Part shown: positions 26,759 through 35,579 of the stretch, one piece after another
Layout: each line of letters starts with the position of its first letter
Numbering within the stretch: position 1 is the first letter of the stretch
Source of the DNA: Peribacillus asahii
Lineage (GTDB): Bacteria > Bacillota > Bacilli > Bacillales > DSM-1321
NCBI RefSeq assembly: GCF_003570725.1
Contig: NZ_QWVS01000033.1
Span: 20,174-84,173 of the forward strand
DNA: 64,000 nt
Direction of reading: 5' to 3'
Translations under genes and position numbers: made by a program
Notes under the pieces: generated by a model
The model's database searches: none
The model's input: the letters and a program-made list of their open reading frames with translations, nothing else
What the model was told of the DNA's origin: nothing

Positions 26759-27255
26759 TTAAACAACTCCTTATATGGTGATTTCGTTCAATTAGTTCAT
26801 TATATGTTCGGGTTGTACTATATAGGTAATAAAAGAACATATTTTATAAAAAACAAGAGGATTTACCATTTTTTTGAAGAATATTTATAGTACAAGATAA
26901 GCAGCTGTTTACCTTTAAAGCTTAGGTGGATGTATTTTTTAAAAACTTATTATATTCATTCCAACATAATTGCAATTACATAAGGTTTAATTGAGAATAT
27001 GTATGTATTTTTTCAATTAGTATAGGCCTGTCATAGTGTATTTAAAGAATTTGAAAATGTACTATAGTACAGAAAAACCAATGTAATAAAAGGATTTTTG
27101 CAATTTTTAAAAAGGGTGTTCATTTTTAATTAATTAGTGTATAATTTAAATAAGAATTATTTAATTAAAGTTATTTCAAATTAGAATGGTAAATATGAAA
27201 ATATATTAGTCCCATCATAGATCGCCGATTCTATACTTAGGGAGTGTGAGTGAAT
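26759..27255. other. AT-rich intergenic region upstream of spx
   Basis: About 500 bases without a coding frame that I can support. A TATAAT at 27140-27145 with a poor -35 (TGTTCA at 27117) is a possible spx promoter. Runs such as TTTGAAAATGTACTATAGTAC near 27050 could hold a further promoter. B. subtilis spx is read from several promoters, which fits a long control region. Confidence 0.4.
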
Positions 27256-27651
27256 ATGGTAACATTATATACATCACCAAGTTGTACTTCATGTAGAAAA
27301 GCAAAAGCATGGTTAGAAGAACATGAAATTTCATATAAAGAACGGAATATTTTCTCGGAACCACTTACAATTGAAGAGATTAAGGAAATTCTGCGCATGA
27401 CGGAAGATGGTACGGATGAGGTCATCTCAACTAGATCAAAAACATTCCAAAAGCTGAATGTAAATTTAGAAACGTTACCACTTCAAGAGTTGTATAAATT
27501 AATTAAAGAAAATCCTGGATTATTAAGAAGACCTATTATTCTTGATGAAAAGCGACTTCAAGTTGGGTACAATGAAGATGAGATTCGTCGCTTCTTGCCG
27601 CGTAAAGTTCGTACGTTCCATCTTCGAGAAGCACAACGATTAGTTAATTAA
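27256..27651 (+). CDS. spx: Spx, redox-sensing transcriptional regulator
   Basis: 131 residues, the same length as and very close to B. subtilis Spx. The redox switch C10-x2-C13 is in [12 protein letters not shown], and the [19 protein letters not shown] region and the ClpXP-recognised C-terminus (LREAQRLVN) are present. Spx binds the RNA polymerase alpha C-terminal domain under disulfide stress. ATG at 27256 is chosen because MVTLYTSP is the known N-terminus. Its proteolytic adaptor SpxH is encoded at 46138 in this window. Confidence 0.98.
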   Translation: MVTLYTSPSCTSCRKAKAWLEEHEISYKERNIFSEPLTIEEIKEILRMTEDGTDEVISTRSKTFQKLNVNLETLPLQELYKLIKENPGLLRRPIILDEKRLQVGYNEDEIRRFLPRKVRTFHLREAQRLVN

Positions 27652-27665
27652 TAATGTATTTGATT

Positions 27666-27699
27666 GCTCTGCTAGAGATTGTCTGCAGAGCTTTTTCTT
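27666..27699 (+). terminator. spx terminator
   Basis: Arms GCTCTGC/GCAGAGC around a 12-base loop, followed by TTTTTCTTT. Confidence 0.8.
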
Positions 27700-28034
27700 T
27701 ACTTAGTTTTGAGAATCTTTATTTTTTTAAGAGTACAATGTATGGGTAAGGGAAATTTTGAGTATATAATAGATAATGAATTTAAATATTTGTCGTCGAA
27801 AATGTCATAAAGTTGCAGAATGAGGAATTTTTCTATAAAATAAATGGCATATTAGGCAAACAATTGTTTTTTAATTAATGAAGTTTTTTATTTCCCTTCT
27901 TGTAGTTTTTATCATAAAATAGAGTAACACTTATATTCCTATCAAGTCCTCATTGACTAAAGCTGGTTTTAGAGTAATTTTTGCTTGGGGGTTTTTTATC
28001 CCTTCAAAATGTGAAAGGAAGGGAGAGGAGATTT
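27700..28034. other. AT-rich intergenic region between spx and mecA
   Basis: No coding frame, RNA motif or clear operator seen. It presumably holds the mecA promoter; no convincing -35/-10 pair stands out. Confidence 0.4.
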
Positions 28035-28703
28035 ATGGAAATTGAACGTATTAACGATGATACAGTGAAATTTTATATTTCCTATATAGATATTGAGGAA
28101 CGAGGTTTCGATCGCGAAGAAATTTGGTACAGCCGCGAACGAAGTGAAGAACTTTTCTGGGAAATGATGGATGAAGTTCATCAAGAAGAGGAATTTGTTA
28201 TTGAAGGCCCATTGTGGATTCAAGTTCAAGCTCTTGAAAAAGGTCTAGAAATTCTTGTGACGCGAGCACAATTAGGGAAAGATGGACAAAAGCTGGATTT
28301 AGCTTTTTCAGATGAAAAACTGAAAAACTTCCAGATGGACGATAAAGTCGAGAGTCTCCTTGAAGAGCATTTCCAAGGAAAAGAAGATTATAGCGGCGTG
28401 GCCTTTGAAGATGGTATGATTGAATTTATCACGGAGTTCCCAGACTTCGAGGATGTAATTTCTCTCAGTAAGCGTTCTGGCTTAGATCAATGGACGACTA
28501 AACTGTATGCGTATGAGGGTAAATATTTTCTATATATTGAATTTGCTGAAGATAGTATTGAAGAAGAAGATATCGATAATGTATTGAGTGTGCTGTTGGA
28601 GTACAGTCATGAATCTCCGGTGACGGTTCATGTTCTTGAAGAGTATGGCAAACTGGTGATTGACGGCAATGTGTTCGAAACAGTCTCCAATTATTTTTCA
28701 TAA
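28035..28703 (+). CDS. mecA: MecA, ClpC adaptor protein
   Basis: 222 residues. The N-terminus MEIERINDDTVKFYISYIDI and the acidic linker are characteristic of MecA. The N-domain binds ComK/ComS-type targets and the C-domain (about residues 110-220) binds ClpC and activates its oligomer. ATG at 28035 follows GAGAGGAG; an in-frame extension upstream has no support. In B. subtilis coiA follows at once; here about 13 kb of other genes separates them. Confidence 0.97.
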   Translation: MEIERINDDTVKFYISYIDIEERGFDREEIWYSRERSEELFWEMMDEVHQEEEFVIEGPLWIQVQALEKGLEILVTRAQLGKDGQKLDLAFSDEKLKNFQMDDKVESLLEEHFQGKEDYSGVAFEDGMIEFITEFPDFEDVISLSKRSGLDQWTTKLYAYEGKYFLYIEFAEDSIEEEDIDNVLSVLLEYSHESPVTVHVLEEYGKLVIDGNVFETVSNYFS

Positions 28704-28710
28704 AATTATG

Positions 28711-28739
28711 CCGATTTCAAATAGAGATCGGTTTTTTTG
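28711..28739 (+). terminator. mecA terminator
   Basis: Short stem CCGAT/ATCGG followed by TTTTTTTG. Confidence 0.7.
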
Positions 28740-28750
28740 TATATAGAAAA

Positions 28751-28799
28751 AAGCGCCCAATTATAAGACTATATAAGTTTTATAATTGGGTGCTTTTCT
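28751..28799. terminator. bidirectional terminator at the edge of the pyrimidine island
   Basis: Long arms AAGCGCCCAATTATAA / TTATAATTGGGTGCTT with an A/T tract on both sides separate mecA from the convergent alcohol dehydrogenase gene. Confidence 0.85.
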
Positions 28800-29929
28800 T
28801 ATTTTAACTCACTATATAAAGCTTTAAGGGATTCTTTCGTCACCGTAACAGGGTTATTCGCCATATTCGGTGCGAAGCTATTGGCAACAAGCTGGTCTAG
28901 ATCAGCTTCTGTTTTGACACCAATTTCTTCTAGTGTTGTTCGTAATCCCATTTCCTTTTTCATTTCGTCAATACGGTCGGCTAATTCTTCCGCATCCTTA
29001 AATCCTAGACGCTGACTAAAAGCGTGTAGACGTTCTGTTTCAGGTTCGGATTGGCTATTTAGCTTCCAAAACGAAGGAAGTGTAAAGGCGCAAGCTTCGC
29101 CGTGCGGAATATCGAAATCTTGTGTTAATGGATACGAACAAGCATGAGCTGCTGCTGTTTGAGTGAGATTAAATGCCATGCCAGCTGTAACAGATGCTTC
29201 GCTCATTTTTGCCCTTGCTTCTAAATTATCCGGTTCGTGATAGGCGGTTAATAAGTACTCGAACACGAGAGAGGCCGCTCTTTCTGCTGCTAAATCTGTA
29301 AGCGGTTGATGTTTCTTGCCATAGTATGCTTCAAGAGCATGAGCTAGGACATCAATACCACTTATCGCTGTAACGGATGGCGGGCAAGTGACGGTCAATT
29401 CAGGATCTACAAGTGCATACGTTGGATAGAAGTAATCACTGCCAATGGGTGCTTTTATATCATTTTCGGTATCCGTTAGTACCGAAACAGTAGTGATTTC
29501 GCTGGCTGTCCCTGATGTTGTTGGAATCGCAATCAACGGAATACCTGGTTTGTTGACGGGGCGTTTCCTAGAGAAGAAATCAGCTGTCGGGTACGGTGTT
29601 TTAGCAACAAAACAAGCTACCTTCGCGCAATCTATAATGCTGCCGCCTCCAAGTGCAATAGCAAATTCACATTGATATTTACGAATCATATCTGCGCAGG
29701 CATCCGTATTGTGAATGGTTGGATTTGGTTGAATATCAGAAAAGAGAGTAGTAATTCTTCCTTCTGATTGATCGATAATCTTTTGCGCGATTCCATTTCG
29801 AATCATGGAAGGGGCGCTGATTAATATGCCGTTTTTTAGATTAGAGTCTTTTAAAATATCAGGTAATGTATTTAGTTTGCCTACTCCGAAATCAACCGGG
29901 ACAGGTTGCACATAGAAAAAGTTCTCCAT
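28799..29929 (-). CDS. iron-containing alcohol dehydrogenase, probably semialdehyde reductase of pyrimidine breakdown
   Basis: 376 residues of the Fe-ADH (type III) family. The cofactor loop GGGSIIDCAKV near residue 94 and the metal ligands in SGIDVLAHALEAYYG (D, H), the AHACSYPL region and IPHGEACAF (H) are present. In this cluster the expected substrate is malonic semialdehyde (or the methyl form from thymine), which would be reduced to 3-hydroxypropionate. That role is inferred from neighbours only. GGGGGAG precedes the ATG. It lies downstream of the aminotransferase on the same strand. Confidence 0.8.
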   Translation of the reverse strand: MENFFYVQPVPVDFGVGKLNTLPDILKDSNLKNGILISAPSMIRNGIAQKIIDQSEGRITTLFSDIQPNPTIHNTDACADMIRKYQCEFAIALGGGSIIDCAKVACFVAKTPYPTADFFSRKRPVNKPGIPLIAIPTTSGTASEITTVSVLTDTENDIKAPIGSDYFYPTYALVDPELTVTCPPSVTAISGIDVLAHALEAYYGKKHQPLTDLAAERAASLVFEYLLTAYHEPDNLEARAKMSEASVTAGMAFNLTQTAAAHACSYPLTQDFDIPHGEACAFTLPSFWKLNSQSEPETERLHAFSQRLGFKDAEELADRIDEMKKEMGLRTTLEEIGVKTEADLDQLVANSFAPNMANNPVTVTKESLKALYSELK

Positions 29930-30011
29930 TGTTGTTTCTCCCCCTTTAGGTTATGCGATTATGTTAATATAATGGTCTGGAACTAAAAATTAACATTTAT
30001 TATAACACGGT

Positions 30012-31379
30012 TTATTTTGTAAGTAATGTTTGATCTGTGAAAAGATATTGCTGTTCGAATTGAATTAATGTTTTTTCGAATAAATCCATTGCTTCATTCA
30101 ATTGCTGTTCTGTAATGACGAGAGGGGGAGCGATAATGACGCTGGATTCGTGGGAGTACGTATAGAAGCCGTTTTCACTTAATAAGCTAATAAATTTACT
30201 CATCAAACCTACTTTGTCTTTTCCGTAATCCGTTCCGTATTCGATAATAGGTTGTTTTGTCGTTTTATCTTTCACAAGTTCTACGGCTGCGAATAGCCCG
30301 ATATAACGGACATCGCCGACGGAATTAAATGAAAGAAGCTGCTCTAAGCGTTTTGCTAATTGCTCGCCGACTTTTGCTGCGTGTTCAATCAGATTTTCTT
30401 CTTGATAAATATCAAGGGTCGTACAGCCAATTTGAGTACAAACGGTATGTCCGCTATAAGTTAAACCTGTCATGAGTACGTGGTCATCGAAATAGTTTGC
30501 CACCTTGTCATTTACAATCACACCGCCGAGCGGAGCGTAACCAGATGTAACTCCTTTGGCGAAGGTAATCATATCAGGCTCGAAGTTAAAATGATCGACT
30601 GCAAACATTTTTCCTGTACGTCCAAACCCTGTCATGACTTCATCGCAAATCATTAGAATACCGAACTCATCGCATAGTGCCCGCACTCCTTCGAGATACC
30701 CTTTTGGTGGAATAAGAACGCCGTTGCTTCCAGGAATCGGTTCAATAAAGATAGCTGCAATAGATTGTGGTCCTTCGTATAATAGTTGGTTCTTTAATCG
30801 AGCTAAGTAAAATTGAGTCGCTTCTTCTTCGCTAGGGAAATCGACGACTTCACGATATAAATAAGGGGTATCAAACTTGATAAATCCGGGGATTCCTGGC
30901 TCTACTTCGAAACGACGGCTCTCTCCAGTTAAATTACCAGCGCCGAATGTCGCTCCATGATAGGAACGATAGCGAGAGAAAATTTTGTAACGCCCTGTAA
31001 CCATGCGGGCCATTTTAATAGCATGATCATTCGATTCGGCTCCTCCGCTCGTAAAGAACACTTTAGCCATATTGGAAGGGGCTGCTTTAACGATTTTGCG
31101 TGCAAGAGCAGCTTTGGAAGCGGTAGCGAAGCCGGGAGCAGCTAATGGAATTTCTCCGATATGTTTAAATTCTTCGAGCAGCTTTGGGTGCTGGTGTCCA
31201 ACATTTAAATAAACAAGTTGTGAGCACATGTCGATATATTTGTTATCGGTTTCATCCCAGAAAAAAACTCCTTCTGCTTTTGAGATTGTTTTAGGATTTA
31301 CGTTTTTTTGTTTAGACCATGAGTGTAAGACATATTGCTGATTCTCTTGTTTAATTTGTGAAGCGTCCATTGATTTCAT
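30012..31379 (-). CDS. class III PLP-dependent aminotransferase, probably beta-alanine transaminase
   Basis: 455 residues from ATG 31379. The PLP site is clear: GGAESNDHAIKMAR binds phosphate, ICDEVMTGFGRTG holds the conserved Asp, and TFAKGVTSGYAPLGG carries the Schiff-base Lys. Class III omega-aminotransferases act on beta-alanine, taurine or GABA. The pyrimidine-degrading neighbours point to beta-alanine and 3-aminoisobutyrate. An upstream in-frame ATG (31430) is rejected because only 31379 has GGAG at a fair distance. It is divergent in function but co-oriented with PucR and the Fe-ADH. Confidence 0.82.
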   Translation of the reverse strand: MKSMDASQIKQENQQYVLHSWSKQKNVNPKTISKAEGVFFWDETDNKYIDMCSQLVYLNVGHQHPKLLEEFKHIGEIPLAAPGFATASKAALARKIVKAAPSNMAKVFFTSGGAESNDHAIKMARMVTGRYKIFSRYRSYHGATFGAGNLTGESRRFEVEPGIPGFIKFDTPYLYREVVDFPSEEEATQFYLARLKNQLLYEGPQSIAAIFIEPIPGSNGVLIPPKGYLEGVRALCDEFGILMICDEVMTGFGRTGKMFAVDHFNFEPDMITFAKGVTSGYAPLGGVIVNDKVANYFDDHVLMTGLTYSGHTVCTQIGCTTLDIYQEENLIEHAAKVGEQLAKRLEQLLSFNSVGDVRYIGLFAAVELVKDKTTKQPIIEYGTDYGKDKVGLMSKFISLLSENGFYTYSHESSVIIAPPLVITEQQLNEAMDLFEKTLIQFEQQYLFTDQTLLTK

Positions 31380-31470
31380 AAAATAACCACTCCGTTTCCT
31401 TATTGATGTTACATTACTTAACATCATCATAACTGTTTATCTATCTGAAAACAATGAATATTCAAACAAA

Positions 31471-31496
31471 AAAAGTTGTGCATATGCACAACTTTT
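31471..31496. terminator. perfect 26-bp palindrome after pucR: terminator and possible operator
   Basis: Two 13-base arms (AAAAGTTGTGCAT and complement) meet without mismatch directly after the pucR stop, with a T-tract on the minus strand, which makes a good terminator. The core TGTGC-N4-GCACA recurs at 32705-32718 in the pucR/pydC intergenic region, so it may also bind the regulator. Confidence 0.75.
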
Positions 31497-31498
31497 CA

Positions 31499-32665
31499 TT
31501 ATTCCTTCAGAATATCCTCAATCATAAAGGCGAGTGAGATATTCGTTTTTGTAAAAGAATTGCTCAAATCAACATCTAATAACGATTCGATTTTCTTAAT
31601 TTTATAGAGAACGGTGTTGCGGTGAATGAACTCCCGGCGTCCAATATGTGATGTGCTTCCATCTTCTTCGAGAAAAACGCGGAGGAAGTGAACAAAATCT
31701 GTATCATGCAGCTTGTCATAACGATAAAGACGTCCTAACATATCGTGATGGAATGTTTCTATAATATCTCGATCTTGTACCCCCATAATGATTTTATAGG
31801 CCCCGATATCTTTATATTTACATAGTGATGGATTTTGATGTTGTTGGGACAGATGAATGACAGTAAGTGCTTCGTGGTAGCTTTTTGATAGATTGGTAAT
31901 GTGTTTATAGAAGTTTCCCATACCAATGACTAGTTTTGTTTTTGAATTCTCTTTATTGACTCGGGTATAAATACTTTCTACTGTTTTTAAGAAAGGGATA
32001 TTAGGTGTTTGTACATTTGAACGGCTGACCATATAAATCATTTGGTTCTGATACACGGTTGATAAGAAATGTTTATATCTATTGGTGAATGCACTTTCGA
32101 TGGCATCTGTAAATTTTGTAATAGGACGCTTCGTATTAGCAACAGTGCACACGATAATTCCTAATTCTGCATCCTTTTTGTACCCCAGGTGTGCTAGTTC
32201 ATGTGCAATCTTTTCTTCATTCTGTTCTGCGTGAAATAAGATGTTGGACAGAAGTTGTTCTGTCTTCGATTGAGTGTGCTGATGAGAAGATAAAAACTGA
32301 ACAGTTGTTGTTAAAAAATCAGCTACGCGATAGGTCCATGGCATTTGAAAGACAGGGAACTGATTTTCAGTGGCGAAGTGCAGGACTTGCTGGGGGATTT
32401 TAGGGATATAAGGGCCAATGTTGAACACGATACCAGATGCTTGATGATGAAACGCAGATTCAACTAAATGAATTAACTGATTTGTATCGCCCTTTATGTT
32501 GATGCCGGTAGAGATAAGGAGCTCGTTCGGTCTATAAAATTCAGCTAAATGTACGCTTTCCGTAATATTGATACCCGTAATCTCTCGGGCTAGTCCTTCT
32601 TCACCGGCCACTAATGTGAGGGCAGTGAATTCAGGCGAGTCGATCATTTTTTTTAACGTAATCAT
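31499..32665 (-). CDS. PucR family transcriptional regulator of the pyrimidine cluster
   Basis: 388 residues. The N-terminal PucR domain opens ITLKKMIDSPEFTALTLVAGEEGLAR, then EFYRPNELLISTG. The C-terminal HTH_30 is RREFIHRNTVLYKIKKIESLL. PucR-like proteins sense purine or related nitrogen compounds and usually activate catabolic genes. It is divergent from the pyd-type operon at 32813 and sits ahead of the aminotransferase, so it probably controls both arms. The effector could be a pyrimidine or ureido compound. AAGGAGA precedes the ATG. Confidence 0.88.
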   Translation of the reverse strand: MITLKKMIDSPEFTALTLVAGEEGLAREITGINITESVHLAEFYRPNELLISTGINIKGDTNQLIHLVESAFHHQASGIVFNIGPYIPKIPQQVLHFATENQFPVFQMPWTYRVADFLTTTVQFLSSHQHTQSKTEQLLSNILFHAEQNEEKIAHELAHLGYKKDAELGIIVCTVANTKRPITKFTDAIESAFTNRYKHFLSTVYQNQMIYMVSRSNVQTPNIPFLKTVESIYTRVNKENSKTKLVIGMGNFYKHITNLSKSYHEALTVIHLSQQHQNPSLCKYKDIGAYKIIMGVQDRDIIETFHHDMLGRLYRYDKLHDTDFVHFLRVFLEEDGSTSHIGRREFIHRNTVLYKIKKIESLLDVDLSNSFTKTNISLAFMIEDILKE

Positions 32666-32704
32666 AATATGAATCTCCTTTCTAAATCAGACGCTGAAGT
32701 TCTA

Positions 32705-32718
32705 TGTGCGACTGCACA
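32705..32718. promoter_or_regulatory. candidate operator TGTGC-N4-GCACA between pucR and pydC
   Basis: TGTGCGACTGCACA is an inverted repeat in the 147-bp divergent region. Its arms equal the core of the palindrome at 31471-31496. The link with PucR is inferred from position. Confidence 0.45.
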
Positions 32719-32812
32719 ATGTTTTTTAGACTAATGAATATATACAATTTAATTTATTAATAGTAAGATAACTACATGTTACATTATATCACCATTTGAG
32801 GGAGGAAATGTT

Positions 32813-34054
32813 ATGATAAGTTGCGATGAAGAAAGATTGCGTAAGACCATTGAAGCATTCAGTACATTTGGAGCTACCGAAAATGGCGGTGTTACAAGGC
32901 TTTCTATGTCAGATGAAGATATCATCGCTAGAAATTATTTTTGTGAATGCTGTAAAGAATTAAATATGGATGTAAGATTTGATGACATGGGGGATATTTA
33001 TGCCATATTACCAGGAAAGAAAGATGTACCGCCTATTGTAATGGGATCTCATCTTGATTCTGTAGAGAAAGGTGGAAGATTCGACGGAGTATTAGGAGTG
33101 TTAACTGCGCTTGAAGTAATCAGAACGTTCAGACATTATAATATAGAACCAGAGATTCCACTTATGATTGTTAACTTTACGAATGAAGAAGGAGCACGAT
33201 TTGACCCAGCCATGATGAGCTCCGGGGTGCTAGCGAATAAATTTGAGAAAAGTAAGATGTTGCAATCGTTAGATAAGGAAGGTATTTCTTTTGGAGAAGC
33301 TCTAAAGGAAAGCGGCTATGAAGGTAGTGTGGAAAACCGTTTAACAGAAGCCACTGCCTACTTAGAATTACATATTGAGCAAGGACCTGTATTGGAAAGG
33401 CAGCAAATCGATATTGGGGTTGTCGAGGGTGTGCTAGGAATGGTTTGTTATGAGATTACGATTAATGGAGAATCAAATCATGCCGGAACAACACCGATGT
33501 CAATGAGAAAAGACCCTTTATTTCTTGCAGCCTCTATTATTACTAATCTGCGTCAAAACCTTAGTCAGATTGATGAAGAACTGGTGTACACAATAGGAAG
33601 AATGAATGTTACACCGAATATTCATACCGTTATCCCGAACAAAGTGGTATTCACATTAGAAGCTAGACATAAAGATCCGAACAAAATAGAACAAGTCGTC
33701 GATGTGATTCAGAAGATTCCACAAGAAGTAGAAGGCTGTACGACACAATCTACGAAACTTTGGGGAAGAGACACCGTCGTATTCGATTCAGCGATTTGTA
33801 ATCAATTAGAGGTATCTTGTAAGAATCATCATTATTCTTATCGTCGCATGTACAGCGGCGCTGGTCATGATGCCCAGTTTATCGCTAGCTATATTCCGTC
33901 GGCCATGATCTTTGTTCCCAGTGTGAATGGGAAAAGTCACTGTGAAGAGGAAGAAACAAGCTACGCAGATTGTGCAAAAGGGGCAAATGTGCTGCTAGAA
34001 ACTGTGTTGGCCCTTCAAAGTAACTATTCCATGAAGAAAGAAGAATGCATTTGA
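32813..34054 (+). CDS. M20 zinc amidohydrolase, probable N-carbamoyl-beta-alanine amidohydrolase
   Basis: 413 residues of the M20/HyuC-AllC group. Metal ligands appear in MGSHLDSVEKGGRFDG (H80, D91), NFTNEEGARF (E125/E126) and LELHIEQGPVLE, with the final His in VNGKSHCEEEE. The YSGAGHDAQ stretch is typical of ureidopropionase and allantoate amidohydrolase. Placement before dihydropyrimidinase and preTA indicates hydrolysis of N-carbamoyl-beta-alanine to beta-alanine, CO2 and ammonia. GGGAGG precedes the ATG. First gene of the operon. Confidence 0.85.
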   Translation: MISCDEERLRKTIEAFSTFGATENGGVTRLSMSDEDIIARNYFCECCKELNMDVRFDDMGDIYAILPGKKDVPPIVMGSHLDSVEKGGRFDGVLGVLTALEVIRTFRHYNIEPEIPLMIVNFTNEEGARFDPAMMSSGVLANKFEKSKMLQSLDKEGISFGEALKESGYEGSVENRLTEATAYLELHIEQGPVLERQQIDIGVVEGVLGMVCYEITINGESNHAGTTPMSMRKDPLFLAASIITNLRQNLSQIDEELVYTIGRMNVTPNIHTVIPNKVVFTLEARHKDPNKIEQVVDVIQKIPQEVEGCTTQSTKLWGRDTVVFDSAICNQLEVSCKNHHYSYRRMYSGAGHDAQFIASYIPSAMIFVPSVNGKSHCEEEETSYADCAKGANVLLETVLALQSNYSMKKEECI

Positions 34055-34108
34055 ATGGTGAATCGTTCATGCTGGGTGTCTAACTAAATGAAAAAGGGGA
34101 GAAACAAA

Positions 34109-35527
34109 ATGAAGAAATTAATTACAGGCGGAACTATTGCGACAGCTACGGATGTATTTGAAGCGGATATTCTTATTGAAGATGAAAAAATCGTTCGAAT
34201 CGGTGTAAATCTTTCAGTACCAGATGCTGAAGTTATTGACGCCACTGGAAAATACGTTTTTCCCGGAGGAGTTGACCCTCATACTCATTTAGATATGCCT
34301 TTTAACAATACTGTCACAGATGATGACTGGGAAACAGGCACAATCGCCGCCGCTTTCGGCGGAACGACGACCATCTTAGATTTTTGTTTAACTTCAGGTG
34401 AAAAAACGTTAGCAGATGCTGTGAAAAAATGGCATGGAAAGGCGGAGGGGAAGGCGGTCATTGACTATGGATTTCACTTGATGGTAACGGAGTTGAACGA
34501 TGAAACTTTAGCACAATTACCGGCAATTTTTGAGGAAGAAGGCATTACTTCTCTTAAAATCTTTTTAGCATATGCAAAGGAATTTCAAGCAACTGACCGC
34601 ACGCTCTTTCAAGCTTTTAAAGTAGGAAAAGAAACCGGTGCGGTAGTGATGGTTCATTGTGAAAATGGTTCGGTCATCGATGAGTTAGTAGAAGAGGCTA
34701 AAGCATTAGGGCACACAGAACCTATTTATCACGCGTTAACAAGGCCGCCTGAATTAGAAGGAGAAGCAACGAAACGAGCGATTGAGCTGGCTCATATTGC
34801 AGGTGCTAAGCTATATGTCGTTCATGTGACCTGTAAAGAAGCTGTCGATGAAATTATTCGAGCAAGAGAAAAAGGATATGAGGTCTACGGGGAAACTTGT
34901 CCTCCTTACTTAACGCTTGATCAAACCGCACTCGAAAAGCCGAACTTTGAGGGAGCTAAATATGTTTGGTCACCTCCACTTCGGCCTAAAGATCATCAAC
35001 AACCTCTATGGAATGCCCTCAAAGCAAAACAGCTACAAACGATTGGCTCCGACCAATGCTCATTTAATTTCAATGGAAAAAAACAGCTAGGTAAAGATGA
35101 TTTTTCAAAAATCCCAAATGGCGGACCATTTATTGAAGACCGCTTTAGTGTTTTATACTCTGAAGGTGTTCATAAAGGGCGTATTACAATCAATGAATTC
35201 GTAGAAAGTATTTCAACGAATGCAGCAAAAATATTCGGCTTGTTCCCTCAAAAAGGTACGATTGCCATTGGTTCAGATGCCGATATCGTTATATTTGATC
35301 CAAATGTTGAACGAGAAATTTCGGCTGAAACCCACCATATGAATGTGGACTACAGTGCCTTTGAAGGAATGAAAGTCATGGGTGAACCTGTTAGCGTTCT
35401 TTCTCGCGGGAAATATGTCATTAAAGATAAACAATTTGTAGGACAGTTAGGAAGCGGTAAGTACTTGAAGCGATCTGTGAATTCTGATCCTCTAAAAAAA
35501 GTAAGTGAAACAGTCATATCTAAGTAA
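34109..35527 (+). CDS. hydA: dihydropyrimidinase (D-hydantoinase)
   Basis: 472 residues. The binuclear metal site is visible: H58 and H60 (GVDPHTHLDMPF), K150 as the carboxylated lysine (TSLKIFLAYA), and later His in MVHCENGS and YVVHVTC, plus Asp in IGSDQCSFN. It hydrolyses dihydrouracil or dihydrothymine to N-carbamoyl-beta-amino acids. ATG at 34109 is preferred since AAGGGGAG lies inside the first codons of the longer frame from 34088. It is followed by preT after 52 bases. Confidence 0.93.
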   Translation: MKKLITGGTIATATDVFEADILIEDEKIVRIGVNLSVPDAEVIDATGKYVFPGGVDPHTHLDMPFNNTVTDDDWETGTIAAAFGGTTTILDFCLTSGEKTLADAVKKWHGKAEGKAVIDYGFHLMVTELNDETLAQLPAIFEEEGITSLKIFLAYAKEFQATDRTLFQAFKVGKETGAVVMVHCENGSVIDELVEEAKALGHTEPIYHALTRPPELEGEATKRAIELAHIAGAKLYVVHVTCKEAVDEIIRAREKGYEVYGETCPPYLTLDQTALEKPNFEGAKYVWSPPLRPKDHQQPLWNALKAKQLQTIGSDQCSFNFNGKKQLGKDDFSKIPNGGPFIEDRFSVLYSEGVHKGRITINEFVESISTNAAKIFGLFPQKGTIAIGSDADIVIFDPNVEREISAETHHMNVDYSAFEGMKVMGEPVSVLSRGKYVIKDKQFVGQLGSGKYLKRSVNSDPLKKVSETVISK

Positions 35528-35579
35528 TGAGTCAAACATTGATAATAATAAAGGCTAATTTAAAAGGGGGTTCGTTCAA

